Source of the DNA: Nemorincola caseinilytica
GTDB lineage: Bacteria; Bacteroidota; Bacteroidia; Chitinophagales; Chitinophagaceae
Direction: 5' to 3'
DNA length: 64,000 nt
NCBI RefSeq assembly: GCF_039540515.1
Contig: NZ_BAABFA010000019.1
Span: 247,693-311,692, forward strand
The notes under the pieces are model-generated. The model was not told the origin of the DNA. It saw only the letters and a program-made list of their open reading frames with translations, and did not search any database. Position 1 is the stretch's first letter. Every line of letters begins with the position of its first letter. Position numbers and translations under genes: made by a program. Positions 52,287-60,568 of this stretch are shown in pieces.

Positions 52287-53051
52287 ATGTCAGGCAGAAC
52301 CATAAAATTAAATATCACCAAGTTCACCAAAGACTTTTTGCTTGCCTCCCGCATCCTGCAATTGCTGCAGCCCTTCAACAGGCTGTTCGCATTCATATAC
52401 GATTTCAATACGCTTACATCATGGATACACCGCCACAAGCGCGATAAGACCCTCATGAACGACTTCTACCGCCCGGTACGGCACTACGACGACCGCGAAA
52501 AAAGTTTTGATGCCATTGTAAAACACTATCATATGGAACAGGCTCCTATAGTTTACATGGAGTTCGGTGTGGCCGGGGGCGACTCGTTCAAATGGTGGCT
52601 GAAAGCGAACAAAAATGCCGACTCCCGCTACTATGGCCTCGATACCTTCGAAGGGCTGCCCGAAAGCTGGGGCGTGTTCAACAAAGGCGATATGATAGCC
52701 TCCATACCCCAGGTAAACGACCCGAGGGCGGTATTCATAAAAGGTATCTTTCAGGATACACTGAACGACCTGCTGCACAGGCTAGGCCCCGACCTGAAGA
52801 AGCAGCGTAAGGTCATACACCTCGATGCCGATATCTTCAGCGCTACCCTCTTTGCCCTTAGCCAACTATACCCCTACCTCAACGAGGGCGACATCATCAT
52901 GTTCGACGAGTTCAATGTGTATGGCCATGAGTTCAAGGCGTTCAAGCTCTTCACCGAGTGCTTCTACATAGACCTGAAGCTGGTATCGGCCTGCAACAAT
53001 TTCTACCATGCTGCCTTCGAGGTGGTAGGAAGAAAGGAAGTAAGCTTTTAA
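52287..53051 (+). CDS. TylF/macrocin O-methyltransferase-like protein
   Basis: 254 residues from ATG 52287 (an upstream ATG at 52155 would run through the promoters). Class I SAM-dependent fold: YMEFGVAGGDSFKWW (SAM loop), YGLDTFEGLPESW, HLDADIFSATLFAL (metal-binding aspartates) and IIMFDEFNVYGHE. The family methylates sugars of antibiotics and of surface glycans; here, among envelope genes, a sugar or glycan substrate is plausible. No biosynthetic cluster surrounds it. Confidence 0.83.
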   Translation: MSGRTIKLNITKFTKDFLLASRILQLLQPFNRLFAFIYDFNTLTSWIHRHKRDKTLMNDFYRPVRHYDDREKSFDAIVKHYHMEQAPIVYMEFGVAGGDSFKWWLKANKNADSRYYGLDTFEGLPESWGVFNKGDMIASIPQVNDPRAVFIKGIFQDTLNDLLHRLGPDLKKQRKVIHLDADIFSATLFALSQLYPYLNEGDIIMFDEFNVYGHEFKAFKLFTECFYIDLKLVSACNNFYHAAFEVVGRKEVSF

Positions 53052-53063
53052 TATCTATACCCT

Positions 53064-53122
53064 GGCGCGAGAGTTAGCGAAGCGCTCTCGTGCCTCACAC
53101 AGGTCAGCCGGTTTACAACCGG
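53064..53122. repeat. REP-like pair of hairpins
   Basis: GGCGCGAGAG (53064-53073) pairs with CTCTCGTGCC (53085-53094) with one G-U; a second, 6-bp hairpin CCGGTT/AACCGG follows at 53108-53122. They lie between two genes on the same strand. It resembles extragenic palindromes of Bacteroidota; copy number in the genome is unknown. Confidence 0.4.
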
Positions 53123-53202
53123 TATTCATCTATGCCAAATAGCACTCTCTATCCCGTCACCGTATCTCGCCAACACCTACCTTTACACCTCACTTTCCTT
53201 TT

Positions 53203-54021
53203 GTGACCCATCCCATAGGTATATTCGATTCCGGTTATGGCGGCCTCACCGTCTTTCGTTCCATTGCCGAGGCATTGCCACAGTACGACTACATATACCT
53301 GGGCGATAATAGCCGAGCCCCCTATGGCGACCGCTCTTTCGATACCGTACACCAGTACACGTTGCAGTGTGTGCGATGGTTCTTCGGCATGGGTTGCCCG
53401 CTGGTGATACTGGCTTGCAACACAGCATCGGCCAAGGCGCTGCGCACCATACAGCAGAAAGACCTGCCGCTCATAGACCCTTCCAAACGGGTACTGGGTG
53501 TCATTCGCCCATCTGCCGAGGTGATAGGAAATTACACCACATCGCGCCAGGTGGGCGTACTGGGTACACGCGGCACCGTCCTGTCCGACTCTTACAAGAT
53601 AGAGATAGACCATTTCTTCCCCGATGTACAGGTGCATCAGAAGGCATGCCCCATGTGGGTACCCATTATAGAGAACGGCGAATATGCATCTGAGGGCGCC
53701 AACTTTTTTGTGAAGAAATATCTCGACGAGCTGATGACCGCGGCCCCTGCTATAGACACCATACTATTGGCATGTACACACTACCCTCTGCTTGCCGATA
53801 AGATAAAAAAACACCTGCCTGCAAATGTACAGGTGGTAGCACAGGGCGATATAGTGGCGGCCAGCCTTACCGATTACCTTCACCGGCATTCCGAGATAGA
53901 TAATGTGCTTACCAGGAACGGTACCACGCGATACTTCACCACCGGCGATCCTGCTGAGTTCGATGATCATGCCTCCATTTTCAGGGGAGCTCCAGTGCGG
54001 TCGCAGCATGTGAGCTTATAA
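53203..54021 (+). CDS. murI: Glutamate racemase
   Basis: 272 residues from a GTG start (MTHPIGIFDSGYGGLTV; no better ATG upstream). Converts L- to D-glutamate for peptidoglycan. Both catalytic cysteines are present: Cys72 (LACNTASAKA) and Cys191 (LLACTHYPLL), with Asp9 in FDSG. Its last bases overlap the end of the convergent glycosyltransferase by 6 bp. Confidence 0.96.
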   Translation: MTHPIGIFDSGYGGLTVFRSIAEALPQYDYIYLGDNSRAPYGDRSFDTVHQYTLQCVRWFFGMGCPLVILACNTASAKALRTIQQKDLPLIDPSKRVLGVIRPSAEVIGNYTTSRQVGVLGTRGTVLSDSYKIEIDHFFPDVQVHQKACPMWVPIIENGEYASEGANFFVKKYLDELMTAAPAIDTILLACTHYPLLADKIKKHLPANVQVVAQGDIVAASLTDYLHRHSEIDNVLTRNGTTRYFTTGDPAEFDDHASIFRGAPVRSQHVSL

Positions 54022-55185
54022 TGCTCTGCCTTTCTTTAGTATGAAATTGACAATAGGTTTTGCCTGCTGCTGCATGCAGTAGAAGTCGCGCACGAATTCA
54101 CGAATGCGTTCCTTATACCCTTCCTTATTCACCTCCTGCAGTGCACCTTTCATGGCAATGGCCACATCATCGGTATGTGCAGTATCGGCAAGGGCGGCTA
54201 TGCCTTTCATGGCCATGGGCATCATGTATTCGCTGCGGCACGCCAGCAGGTACAGGCCGCGCACCAGGTACTCGCCTACCTTGTTGGGCGCTATCATGGC
54301 TGATTCCACATCGTGCGCATATTCGCGCATCAGGCATACACCTATATCGGCATTGGCCTGCAGGGCCAGCATCTCTGTTCGTGTCACATAGGGCAGCAGC
54401 AATATGCGCTCTGCACAGCCGCTTGCTGCCACAAAGGTCTTTATCTGGCCGCAATACTCATTATCCTTCATCCCGGTCATTACCAGTGCGCTGCCCGAAT
54501 CGTTCAGCTTGCAAAAGGCCTGCACCATTTCCAGTATACACAGTCTTTGATTCACCGCACCGGTATAGAGTATTACTTTTTTTGCGCGTAGCGCCGCAGG
54601 CACCACACCGGCATAGACGGCCGTGGTATCATCCTCTTTCGCTGCGGTAAGGTAGGCCGCATTCAGCACTGTGTGGGGCAAACGCTGCATATTACAACGC
54701 CCCGCCAGCCATGCCGACCGCTGCACTGATGGTGTGGCCAGCAGGTCTGCCTTATGCAGCTTTCTCAGCGCCATCAGGTTATTTACCTGGGATAAGGGCG
54801 ACCTTCGGAGCGAGCTCCACATAAAATCGGCCACTTCCAGCGCATTATATACCAGTGGCGTATCGCCCTTTATCTTCAGCCCGCACAGCAATGTAAAAGC
54901 ACAGAAAGAAACAATCGCCGTCTGCCCCTCTGCCACCAGTACGCGCGCACGTTGTGTATATCGGCGTCGTAGTTTCAACCGTTGCATAAGGCCTATGCCA
55001 TAGTGTTTCCCTACGGTCTCTACCACTATATCGTCTCCAAGGTCTACCTGCGATGGCACATACGAATCGAAGGTGAGTATGTGTACCGTACACCCCTCAT
55101 CGCGAAGCACCTGGGCGAGGGCATATACCGGCGGCAGGAAATCGGGGTGTACCAGTGTCAGTAACAGTATCTTTTTGCGCGACAT
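54016..55185 (-). CDS. Glycosyltransferase, GT4-like
   Basis: 389 residues from ATG 55185 (MSRKKILLLTLVHPDF; in-frame ATGs at 55194 and 55203 also exist). GT-B pattern: an N-terminal Rossmann start, a central VILYTGAVNQRLCILEMVQA, and a C-terminal segment ANADIGVCLMREYAHDVESA, then NKVGEYLVRGLYLLA in place of the usual E-x7-E region. Probably transfers a sugar to a surface glycan; substrates unknown. Single gene. Confidence 0.8.
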   Translation of the reverse strand: MSRKKILLLTLVHPDFLPPVYALAQVLRDEGCTVHILTFDSYVPSQVDLGDDIVVETVGKHYGIGLMQRLKLRRRYTQRARVLVAEGQTAIVSFCAFTLLCGLKIKGDTPLVYNALEVADFMWSSLRRSPLSQVNNLMALRKLHKADLLATPSVQRSAWLAGRCNMQRLPHTVLNAAYLTAAKEDDTTAVYAGVVPAALRAKKVILYTGAVNQRLCILEMVQAFCKLNDSGSALVMTGMKDNEYCGQIKTFVAASGCAERILLLPYVTRTEMLALQANADIGVCLMREYAHDVESAMIAPNKVGEYLVRGLYLLACRSEYMMPMAMKGIAALADTAHTDDVAIAMKGALQEVNKEGYKERIREFVRDFYCMQQQAKPIVNFILKKGRAL

Positions 55186-55251
55186 TTCGGCCATCGTGTG
55201 CAAAAATAACAGGAATTACGAAGGATGAAGAGATGAATTATGGAAACGAAA

Positions 55252-55280
55252 AGGCCCGGCCATAAAGGCCGGGCCTGGAA
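55252..55280 (-). terminator. Terminator of the Big-domain lipoprotein gene
   Basis: A 10-bp GC-rich perfect stem (55252-55261 with 55267-55276), 5-nt loop, 30 bp past the minus-strand stop, with TTTTCGTTT beyond it. Confidence 0.75.
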
Positions 55281-55305
55281 AATAAAAGATCGGGAGACAG
55301 AATGC

Positions 55306-56781
55306 TTAGAATGTCACATTCACTGTCACCTGTATCGATACCGAACCATTGCATATGGTCACAACTGCAGTACCGGGACCTACAGGCACTATGGTCATAT
55401 TAGATGCATCTACTGTACATACGGCCATATTGTCGCTGCACATGCTCAGTGTAGCGCCCGTCACGGGAATGTTGCTGGCATCTACAGCAGCGGCCACCAC
55501 TGTCACGGGACCACCCATCAGGCTGGCACTTATAGTGCTGCTACCGGTCAGCTTTATGTGGTGTACACCGGGTGTAGTGCTACCGCAGTTGCAGTCGCTC
55601 ACCATTACCAGTGCTGCGCCCTCCTCTATGGTAGGCGAACTTACATGCGCCACCACCACTGTGCTGAGGCCCAGGGAGGCTGAGGAGCTCATGGTCACAA
55701 GCCCTGTGCTGTTCACCGATGCTATATCGAAGATAGGCACACCTGTAGTAGGCACTTCCCAGGTAAGACCCGCAGGCATAGCTATGGGAGAAAGCGCTTT
55801 GGTGCTATGGTTCACTGCATATGCCTGCGCGGTGAACTGCTTGGTACCGCCGGGCGCTATGCTGGCCATTATCGGCGTCACTATGATGGTAGTATCGGGC
55901 AGTACATCTACCTCTGCCTGACCGGTCATACCGCTGGCAGTGGCAGTGATGATGGTCTTACCCAGACTCTTCGCCGTTACGGTACCATTGGCATCTACAG
56001 TGGCCACGCTCTCGTCCTGCGATGCCCATGTGAATGTAGCCGATGTCTCTGCATTAGAGCTGTTGTATGCCTTGGCAGTGAATGTAGCTGTCTCATTGCG
56101 GAAGAGCTCCTTACCTGCGGGGTTCACGGCCACCCTTACTATAGGCAGCGGCTCTGTAGGCATGCCTACCACCAGCACAGGTACATATACCTTATTATTA
56201 TCCGAAATGCCATTGGCGGTCACGGTTATCACGCATTCGCCTGTCTTGTTGAAGCTCACATTGCCCGTGCCATCTACAGATGCTATAGATGCATCGCTTG
56301 ATGAATAAGTATACCCCGTTACCGTACCCGTACCAAGGTATACCGAGGTCAGCGGTATAGTACCCGCATCCGTCGTCCAGATAATGGCCGAGGGTACTAC
56401 GGTGAATACCGCGGGCAGGTATATACCTACAGGCACCTGGGCAGTAAGGGTCTTACCGCTTACCACTACCGATGCCGATATCACACCATTACCCGAATTG
56501 GAGGGAGAAAAAACATTGCCCGAGAACGAACCGAGCGAATTACTAACGCTCCAGGTAACGCCCGATGCCGCTGTAGCATTTCCTTTCGAGTCTACTACTA
56601 CCGCCTCATATGTTACTTTTTCATCTGGCGACATGGTCCTGGCACCGGTGCGTATCACCAGCGCTGATGCGCTGCCGCTACCTCCATTATTGTTATTATC
56701 ATCATCGTTTTTCTTTTTGCACCCTATCACCAGGGTTACGCCCAATACCAGCAGGGCCACAAAAGACATTAATTTTCTCAT
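55306..56781 (-). CDS. Surface lipoprotein with bacterial Ig-like (Big) domains
   Basis: 491 residues. Lipoprotein signal with lipobox VIGC followed by KKKNDDDNNNN, a charged stretch like the lipoprotein export signals that send Bacteroidota lipoproteins to the cell surface. Then about five Big-type beta domains (SPDEKVTYEAVVVDSKGN, TFTWASQDESVATVDANGTV, FDIASVNSTGLVTMSSSASL). The last domain has several cysteines (DCNCGS, MCSD, VCTVD). Likely adhesive or structural. A TACTTTTG -7 element (56820-56813) lies upstream. Confidence 0.85.
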   Translation of the reverse strand: MRKLMSFVALLVLGVTLVIGCKKKNDDDNNNNGGSGSASALVIRTGARTMSPDEKVTYEAVVVDSKGNATAASGVTWSVSNSLGSFSGNVFSPSNSGNGVISASVVVSGKTLTAQVPVGIYLPAVFTVVPSAIIWTTDAGTIPLTSVYLGTGTVTGYTYSSSDASIASVDGTGNVSFNKTGECVITVTANGISDNNKVYVPVLVVGMPTEPLPIVRVAVNPAGKELFRNETATFTAKAYNSSNAETSATFTWASQDESVATVDANGTVTAKSLGKTIITATASGMTGQAEVDVLPDTTIIVTPIMASIAPGGTKQFTAQAYAVNHSTKALSPIAMPAGLTWEVPTTGVPIFDIASVNSTGLVTMSSSASLGLSTVVVAHVSSPTIEEGAALVMVSDCNCGSTTPGVHHIKLTGSSTISASLMGGPVTVVAAAVDASNIPVTGATLSMCSDNMAVCTVDASNMTIVPVGPGTAVVTICNGSVSIQVTVNVTF

Positions 56782-56932
56782 AGTTATACTATTGCGTTTT
56801 ATTTAATTGCTGCAAAAGTAGCACCAAATAGCACTCAATGCCGTTAAAGATCGTTGCGTATCTGTTCAAAATTGTTGCAAATGCTGCTAAAAAATGCCGT
56901 ATACCTCATGCAACACCTATAGAACACATAAA

Positions 56933-56961
56933 AACGGGCAGCGCATTACGCACTGCCCGTT
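56933..56961 (-). terminator. Terminator of the flotillin-like gene
   Basis: AACGGGCAG (56933-56941) pairs with CTGCCCGTT (56953-56961); the minus strand continues in a short T-run. Confidence 0.75.
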
Positions 56962-56992
56962 CACAAGCCATTATATATATATTTCTCTTACA

Positions 56993-58897
56993 TTATTTCT
57001 GCTCCTTCTTTTCCTTGTCAGCATCCATCATTTCCATCAGTTTTAGTCCCAGCAGACCGCTCATAGTACCATCGGTATTGCTGCCGTTACCGCCTATCAG
57101 TATATCGGGTATCACTTTTATGGCATTTTTACCTATCTCTTCGGTTATCTTATAGCGGGTAAAGTTGTCTCCGCCCATAGCGGCCACCTGCAACTGGTAG
57201 GCCTCGGCCGTGCTCTTACCTATGGCCAGTATCTTCTCGGCCTCGGCATTACCGGTCTTGGCTATACGTTCGGCTTCGGCACCCGCGTTCAGCCTCGTCG
57301 ATTCTGCCTGGGCGCCTGCCCTCAACTTGGTAGCATCGCTTTCGGCATTTGCCCTTAGCCTGGTGGCCTCACTTTCGGCCTGTACCTGCAGCTTCAGGCT
57401 TATGGCATCACCCTCGGCCTTTTTCACCGTGGCATCGGCCGTGCGCTGGGCTATCTCCACGCTCTGCTGCGCCTTCACTATCTCTTTCTGCATATCGGCT
57501 ATAGCGGTCTCCTTCTCCATACCCTGTCGCTGCTCCTGCGCCATACGCTGGGTCTGGTAGGTCTTCTGCTCTTCCTCGGCCAGTTTACGGTCGGTCAGGG
57601 TCTTCATCAGTGCATCGGGTGGTACTATATCGCCTATCAGTGTGTCCACCGCGTTCACGTTATACTCTTCCAGCACGCTGTAGATGTGTGCCCGTGCCGC
57701 CTCCTGCCGCTCCTTACGCGCTGTCAGGAAGGTGATCACATCGCTGTCCTGTGCCGAGTTTCGGAAATAGTTGCCTATCGTAGGCTCCAGTACCTGGCTC
57801 ACCAGGTTGTTCATACTACCGAAGCGTGCTATCACCTTGGGGGCCTCGTTAGCAGGTACATGTATGATCTGTGCCACGTCCAGGTTGAAGGGGAAGCCAT
57901 CGCGCGAGCGCACAGTGATGGTAGACAGGTTCTGGTCCAGCATATGTGCCTCACTGCGGGCATTGGCCCAGTTCAGTACCAGGTTGGTGGTAGGCACCAG
58001 TTCTACCTTCATGGTATAGTTGTTCACAGGGTACATGCCCGGCCCCAGCGGCTCAGACCACACACCCCTGTATCCCTTCTCTACTATATTGCCATGCCTG
58101 AAGTGCTCGCCCGTCACATCCTTGCCCTCGTCGCCTATATACGATATCACCACGCCCACATTACCTATAGGTACCTCTGTCATAAAGCGCTCTTCTACCT
58201 GCACCGCCCATGGGTTTATGTAGTAAGAGCCCGCCAGTATCACCTGCGGCTGCAGGCCCCTGTTACCTCCCTTGTTCAGAAAGGTGTCTATGTCCTGGAA
58301 GTTGTTGTGCCCTATCACGTCCTTACCCGCTATCTGGTTGTTGGCCAGTGGCTCACCATCCAGCGTGGTCACTATACCCACCCTGCTCTCACCTATCACC
58401 AGTTGATCGCTTATGGTAATGTTGAACAGCAGCGAATTGATACGGTACGAACCCGCAGTTATATAGCTGGTCTGCCGGCCGCGCTGTCCCCCGTTCTTCA
58501 GGAACAGGCTGGCATCCTGAAAGTTATCGCACTCTACTTTGCGGGCCAGTATACGTCCGGTAGGTATGCCTGCGCCGTCTTTCGATAGCACCAGGCCTAT
58601 CTTGCCCTCAGGTATCACGGTAAAGGGTACCATGTCTATGGTGTATTGCCATGGCCACATGCCCCAGAAAAGGCCCGGGGCCAGCGTATGCGCCTGGAAA
58701 CCCGCCTCGCCGTTCGTAGCCACTATGCGGCCGTCCGGCAGCGACCTGTTAGCGCCAAAGAGTACGAACTTCTTAGTGACGAGGCCTATTTTGTTCTCCG
58801 GCACTATCACCATACCGAAAAAAAGGCGCAGTATCACTTTGTATAGAATAAGGCATGCAAGGATGGGTAAGACCCACCAAAAGTCGAAAATATTCAT
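56993..58897 (-). CDS. Flotillin-like SPFH protein with repeated N-terminal modules
   Basis: 634 residues. N-terminal membrane segment (~5-30). Residues ~30-310 hold four related ~65-residue modules, each opening with a KIGLV/RVGIV/NVGVV strand and closing with LAPGLF, TAGSYRIN, LAGSYYIN or LGPGMYPVN. The SPFH core follows (VRSRDGFPFNLDVAQIIHVP), then a long Ala/Glu-rich coiled coil (~440-560, AESEATRLRANAESDATKL) and a flotillin-type tail. Flotillins organise membrane microdomains. Usual flotillins have one such N-terminal module, so this is an enlarged form. Confidence 0.87.
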   Translation of the reverse strand: MNIFDFWWVLPILACLILYKVILRLFFGMVIVPENKIGLVTKKFVLFGANRSLPDGRIVATNGEAGFQAHTLAPGLFWGMWPWQYTIDMVPFTVIPEGKIGLVLSKDGAGIPTGRILARKVECDNFQDASLFLKNGGQRGRQTSYITAGSYRINSLLFNITISDQLVIGESRVGIVTTLDGEPLANNQIAGKDVIGHNNFQDIDTFLNKGGNRGLQPQVILAGSYYINPWAVQVEERFMTEVPIGNVGVVISYIGDEGKDVTGEHFRHGNIVEKGYRGVWSEPLGPGMYPVNNYTMKVELVPTTNLVLNWANARSEAHMLDQNLSTITVRSRDGFPFNLDVAQIIHVPANEAPKVIARFGSMNNLVSQVLEPTIGNYFRNSAQDSDVITFLTARKERQEAARAHIYSVLEEYNVNAVDTLIGDIVPPDALMKTLTDRKLAEEEQKTYQTQRMAQEQRQGMEKETAIADMQKEIVKAQQSVEIAQRTADATVKKAEGDAISLKLQVQAESEATRLRANAESDATKLRAGAQAESTRLNAGAEAERIAKTGNAEAEKILAIGKSTAEAYQLQVAAMGGDNFTRYKITEEIGKNAIKVIPDILIGGNGSNTDGTMSGLLGLKLMEMMDADKEKKEQK

Positions 58898-59016
58898 TGT
58901 GGTATATTTATGTGAAAGTTAGATAATTATTTGCATTCTAATACATTGCACGACCTGGCCGCACCCACAGGGGCGGCAAAGGAATAGCTATAGCTGCATG
59001 CTGGGCTATAGCGTCA

Positions 59017-59178
59017 TCAACATGCGCATGGGGGGTGTACCATCTTCTTATGGTTCACCATTGCTTCAGGAAGTATGTAAGGTATCTTCGGTACGGCCGT
59101 CCTTGATATCGGCCTGTAGTAGAACGCGAAAAGGTTTTCGCAATTATCAGGGTCGTCCGACCCTTCTGTGGTTCCCAT
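59017..59178 (-). CDS. Possible 53-residue small protein upstream of the flotillin-like gene
   Basis: The 417-bp gap between the flotillin-like gene and the next gene holds a short ORF starting MGTTEGSDDPDN and ending in CAC. All three isoleucines use ATA, as in the resident genes, and a perfect -7 element TAACTTTG (59208-59201) lies ~23 bp upstream of its ATG, though no -33 box was found. It has hairpins inside (59149-59164, and GCGAAAA/TTTTCGC just left of it), so the transcript could instead be a structured leader. No family recognised. Confidence 0.3.
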   Translation of the reverse strand: MGTTEGSDDPDNCENLFAFYYRPISRTAVPKIPYILPEAMVNHKKMVHPPCAC

Positions 59179-59314
59179 TTTGGGTATCTGTTTGAAGACA
59201 CAAAGTTATATACACCATCTGTTAAAGACTTTAAAAATAGAAAAATAGCATAATGTAGCCTTACAATATAGATGCGCTCTATAGCGTTCATTATCTTTAA
59301 GGAAACAACATACC

Positions 59315-59740
59315 ATGCGTTCCGGAACCTATTTATTTCTCCTTGTTCTTGCTGTATCGCTCACAGCGTTCGCACACCGGCAATTAAATGTAGGCCGTGT
59401 CTATGCCTACAAAAAATTCTACAGCGGCGGTGGCAGGGGTACTATATCCAATGCCTTCCGGGAAGGGCGCGACCCATTGGGTATCGTAGATACTACACGC
59501 ACCCTGGTCACCGGTGTCGACTGGCAGGCCATGATGAATACGGCAAAGACAACATTCGGCTACCCGGTGAAGTTCGCAGGCATACAAATGGCAGGAGAGA
59601 TGTATATAGATGGCAAGGTTCATTACTTCGTATACGGCCCGCCCATATCACTTATAGATGTCACCTCGCGCAAATGGTATCATATAGACACGCAATATGC
59701 CGCACTACTACAGAGATATTATCTGCAGCCATGGAAATAA
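59315..59740 (+). CDS. Small exported protein of unknown function
   Basis: 141 residues with a signal peptide (~1-20, ending TAFA). The mature part contains YKKFYSGGGRGTISNAF and ends in QRYYLQPWK, rich in Tyr and Gly. No cysteines, no family recognised. ATG 59315 is preceded by an AAGGA and a TATCTTTA -7-like element (59292-59299). Convergent with lpxA. Confidence 0.6.
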   Translation: MRSGTYLFLLVLAVSLTAFAHRQLNVGRVYAYKKFYSGGGRGTISNAFREGRDPLGIVDTTRTLVTGVDWQAMMNTAKTTFGYPVKFAGIQMAGEMYIDGKVHYFVYGPPISLIDVTSRKWYHIDTQYAALLQRYYLQPWK

Positions 59741-59770
59741 AAAGATACTGATAAAGAACGGGAAGGTGGC

Positions 59771-60568
59771 TTAGGCCATATCCTCGTGGCGGCGCATATA
59801 GCCCTTCATGATACCCTTACCGGTATCGCGCACAAAAGAGATGATCTCATCACGCTCATCCGATACGGGAATGTCGGCCTCTATGATGCTAAGTGCCTTC
59901 GATACACTATATCCCCTTACGAACAGTATACGGTATATGTCCAGTATGTGGTTTATCTTATCTATGGAATAGCCCCTTCTTTTCAGGCCTACAGAGTTCA
60001 CCCCTACATACGACAGCGGCTCGCGCGCGGCCTTTACATAGGGTGGTATATCCTTGCGCACCAGCGAGCCGCCGGTCACAAAGGCATGAGACCCTATGCG
60101 CACGAACTGCTGTACGGCCGTCAGACCGGCCAGTACCACATGGTCGCCCACTATTATGTGGCCGGCCAGCGTAGTGTTGTTCGAGAATATGCAATGGTCT
60201 CCCACCACACAGTCATGCGCTATATGACTATACGCCATTATGTGGCAGTTGTTGCCTATGCGGGTCATGTTCCTGTCGGTGGTGCCACGGTTTATGGTCA
60301 CACACTCGCGTATGGTGGTATTGTCGCCTATGGATGTGATGGTATCCTCCCCGCGAAACTTCAGATCCTGCGGTATGGCCGATATCACCGAGCTGGGAAA
60401 TATCTGGCAGTTCTTACCTATGCGTGCCCCTTCCATTATGGTCACGTTCGATCCTATCCAGGTTCCCTCCCCTATCTCTACATTCTTATGTATAGTGGTA
60501 AATGGGTCGATGCGCACATTAGGCGCTATTTTAGCGTCCGGGTGGACATAGGTAAGCGGGTGGATCAT
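59771..60568 (-). CDS. lpxA: UDP-N-acetylglucosamine O-acyltransferase
   Basis: 265 residues. First step of lipid A synthesis: moves a 3-hydroxyacyl chain from ACP to UDP-GlcNAc. Left-handed beta-helix made of hexapeptide repeats (VEIGEGTWIGSNVTIMEGAR), catalytic His118 (YSHIAHDCVVGD) and a helical C-terminus. Its start overlaps the end of lpxC/fabZ by 4 bp. Last gene of the lipid A operon in this window. Confidence 0.97.
   Translation of the reverse strand: MIHPLTYVHPDAKIAPNVRIDPFTTIHKNVEIGEGTWIGSNVTIMEGARIGKNCQIFPSSVISAIPQDLKFRGEDTITSIGDNTTIRECVTINRGTTDRNMTRIGNNCHIMAYSHIAHDCVVGDHCIFSNNTTLAGHIIVGDHVVLAGLTAVQQFVRIGSHAFVTGGSLVRKDIPPYVKAAREPLSYVGVNSVGLKRRGYSIDKINHILDIYRILFVRGYSVSKALSIIEADIPVSDERDEIISFVRDTGKGIMKGYMRRHEDMA

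Noticed and set aside
56838..57155. A 105-codon plus-strand ORF in the gap before the flotillin-like gene end
   Set aside because: It runs across a terminator and antisense into the flotillin-like gene, with no family or ribosome binding site.
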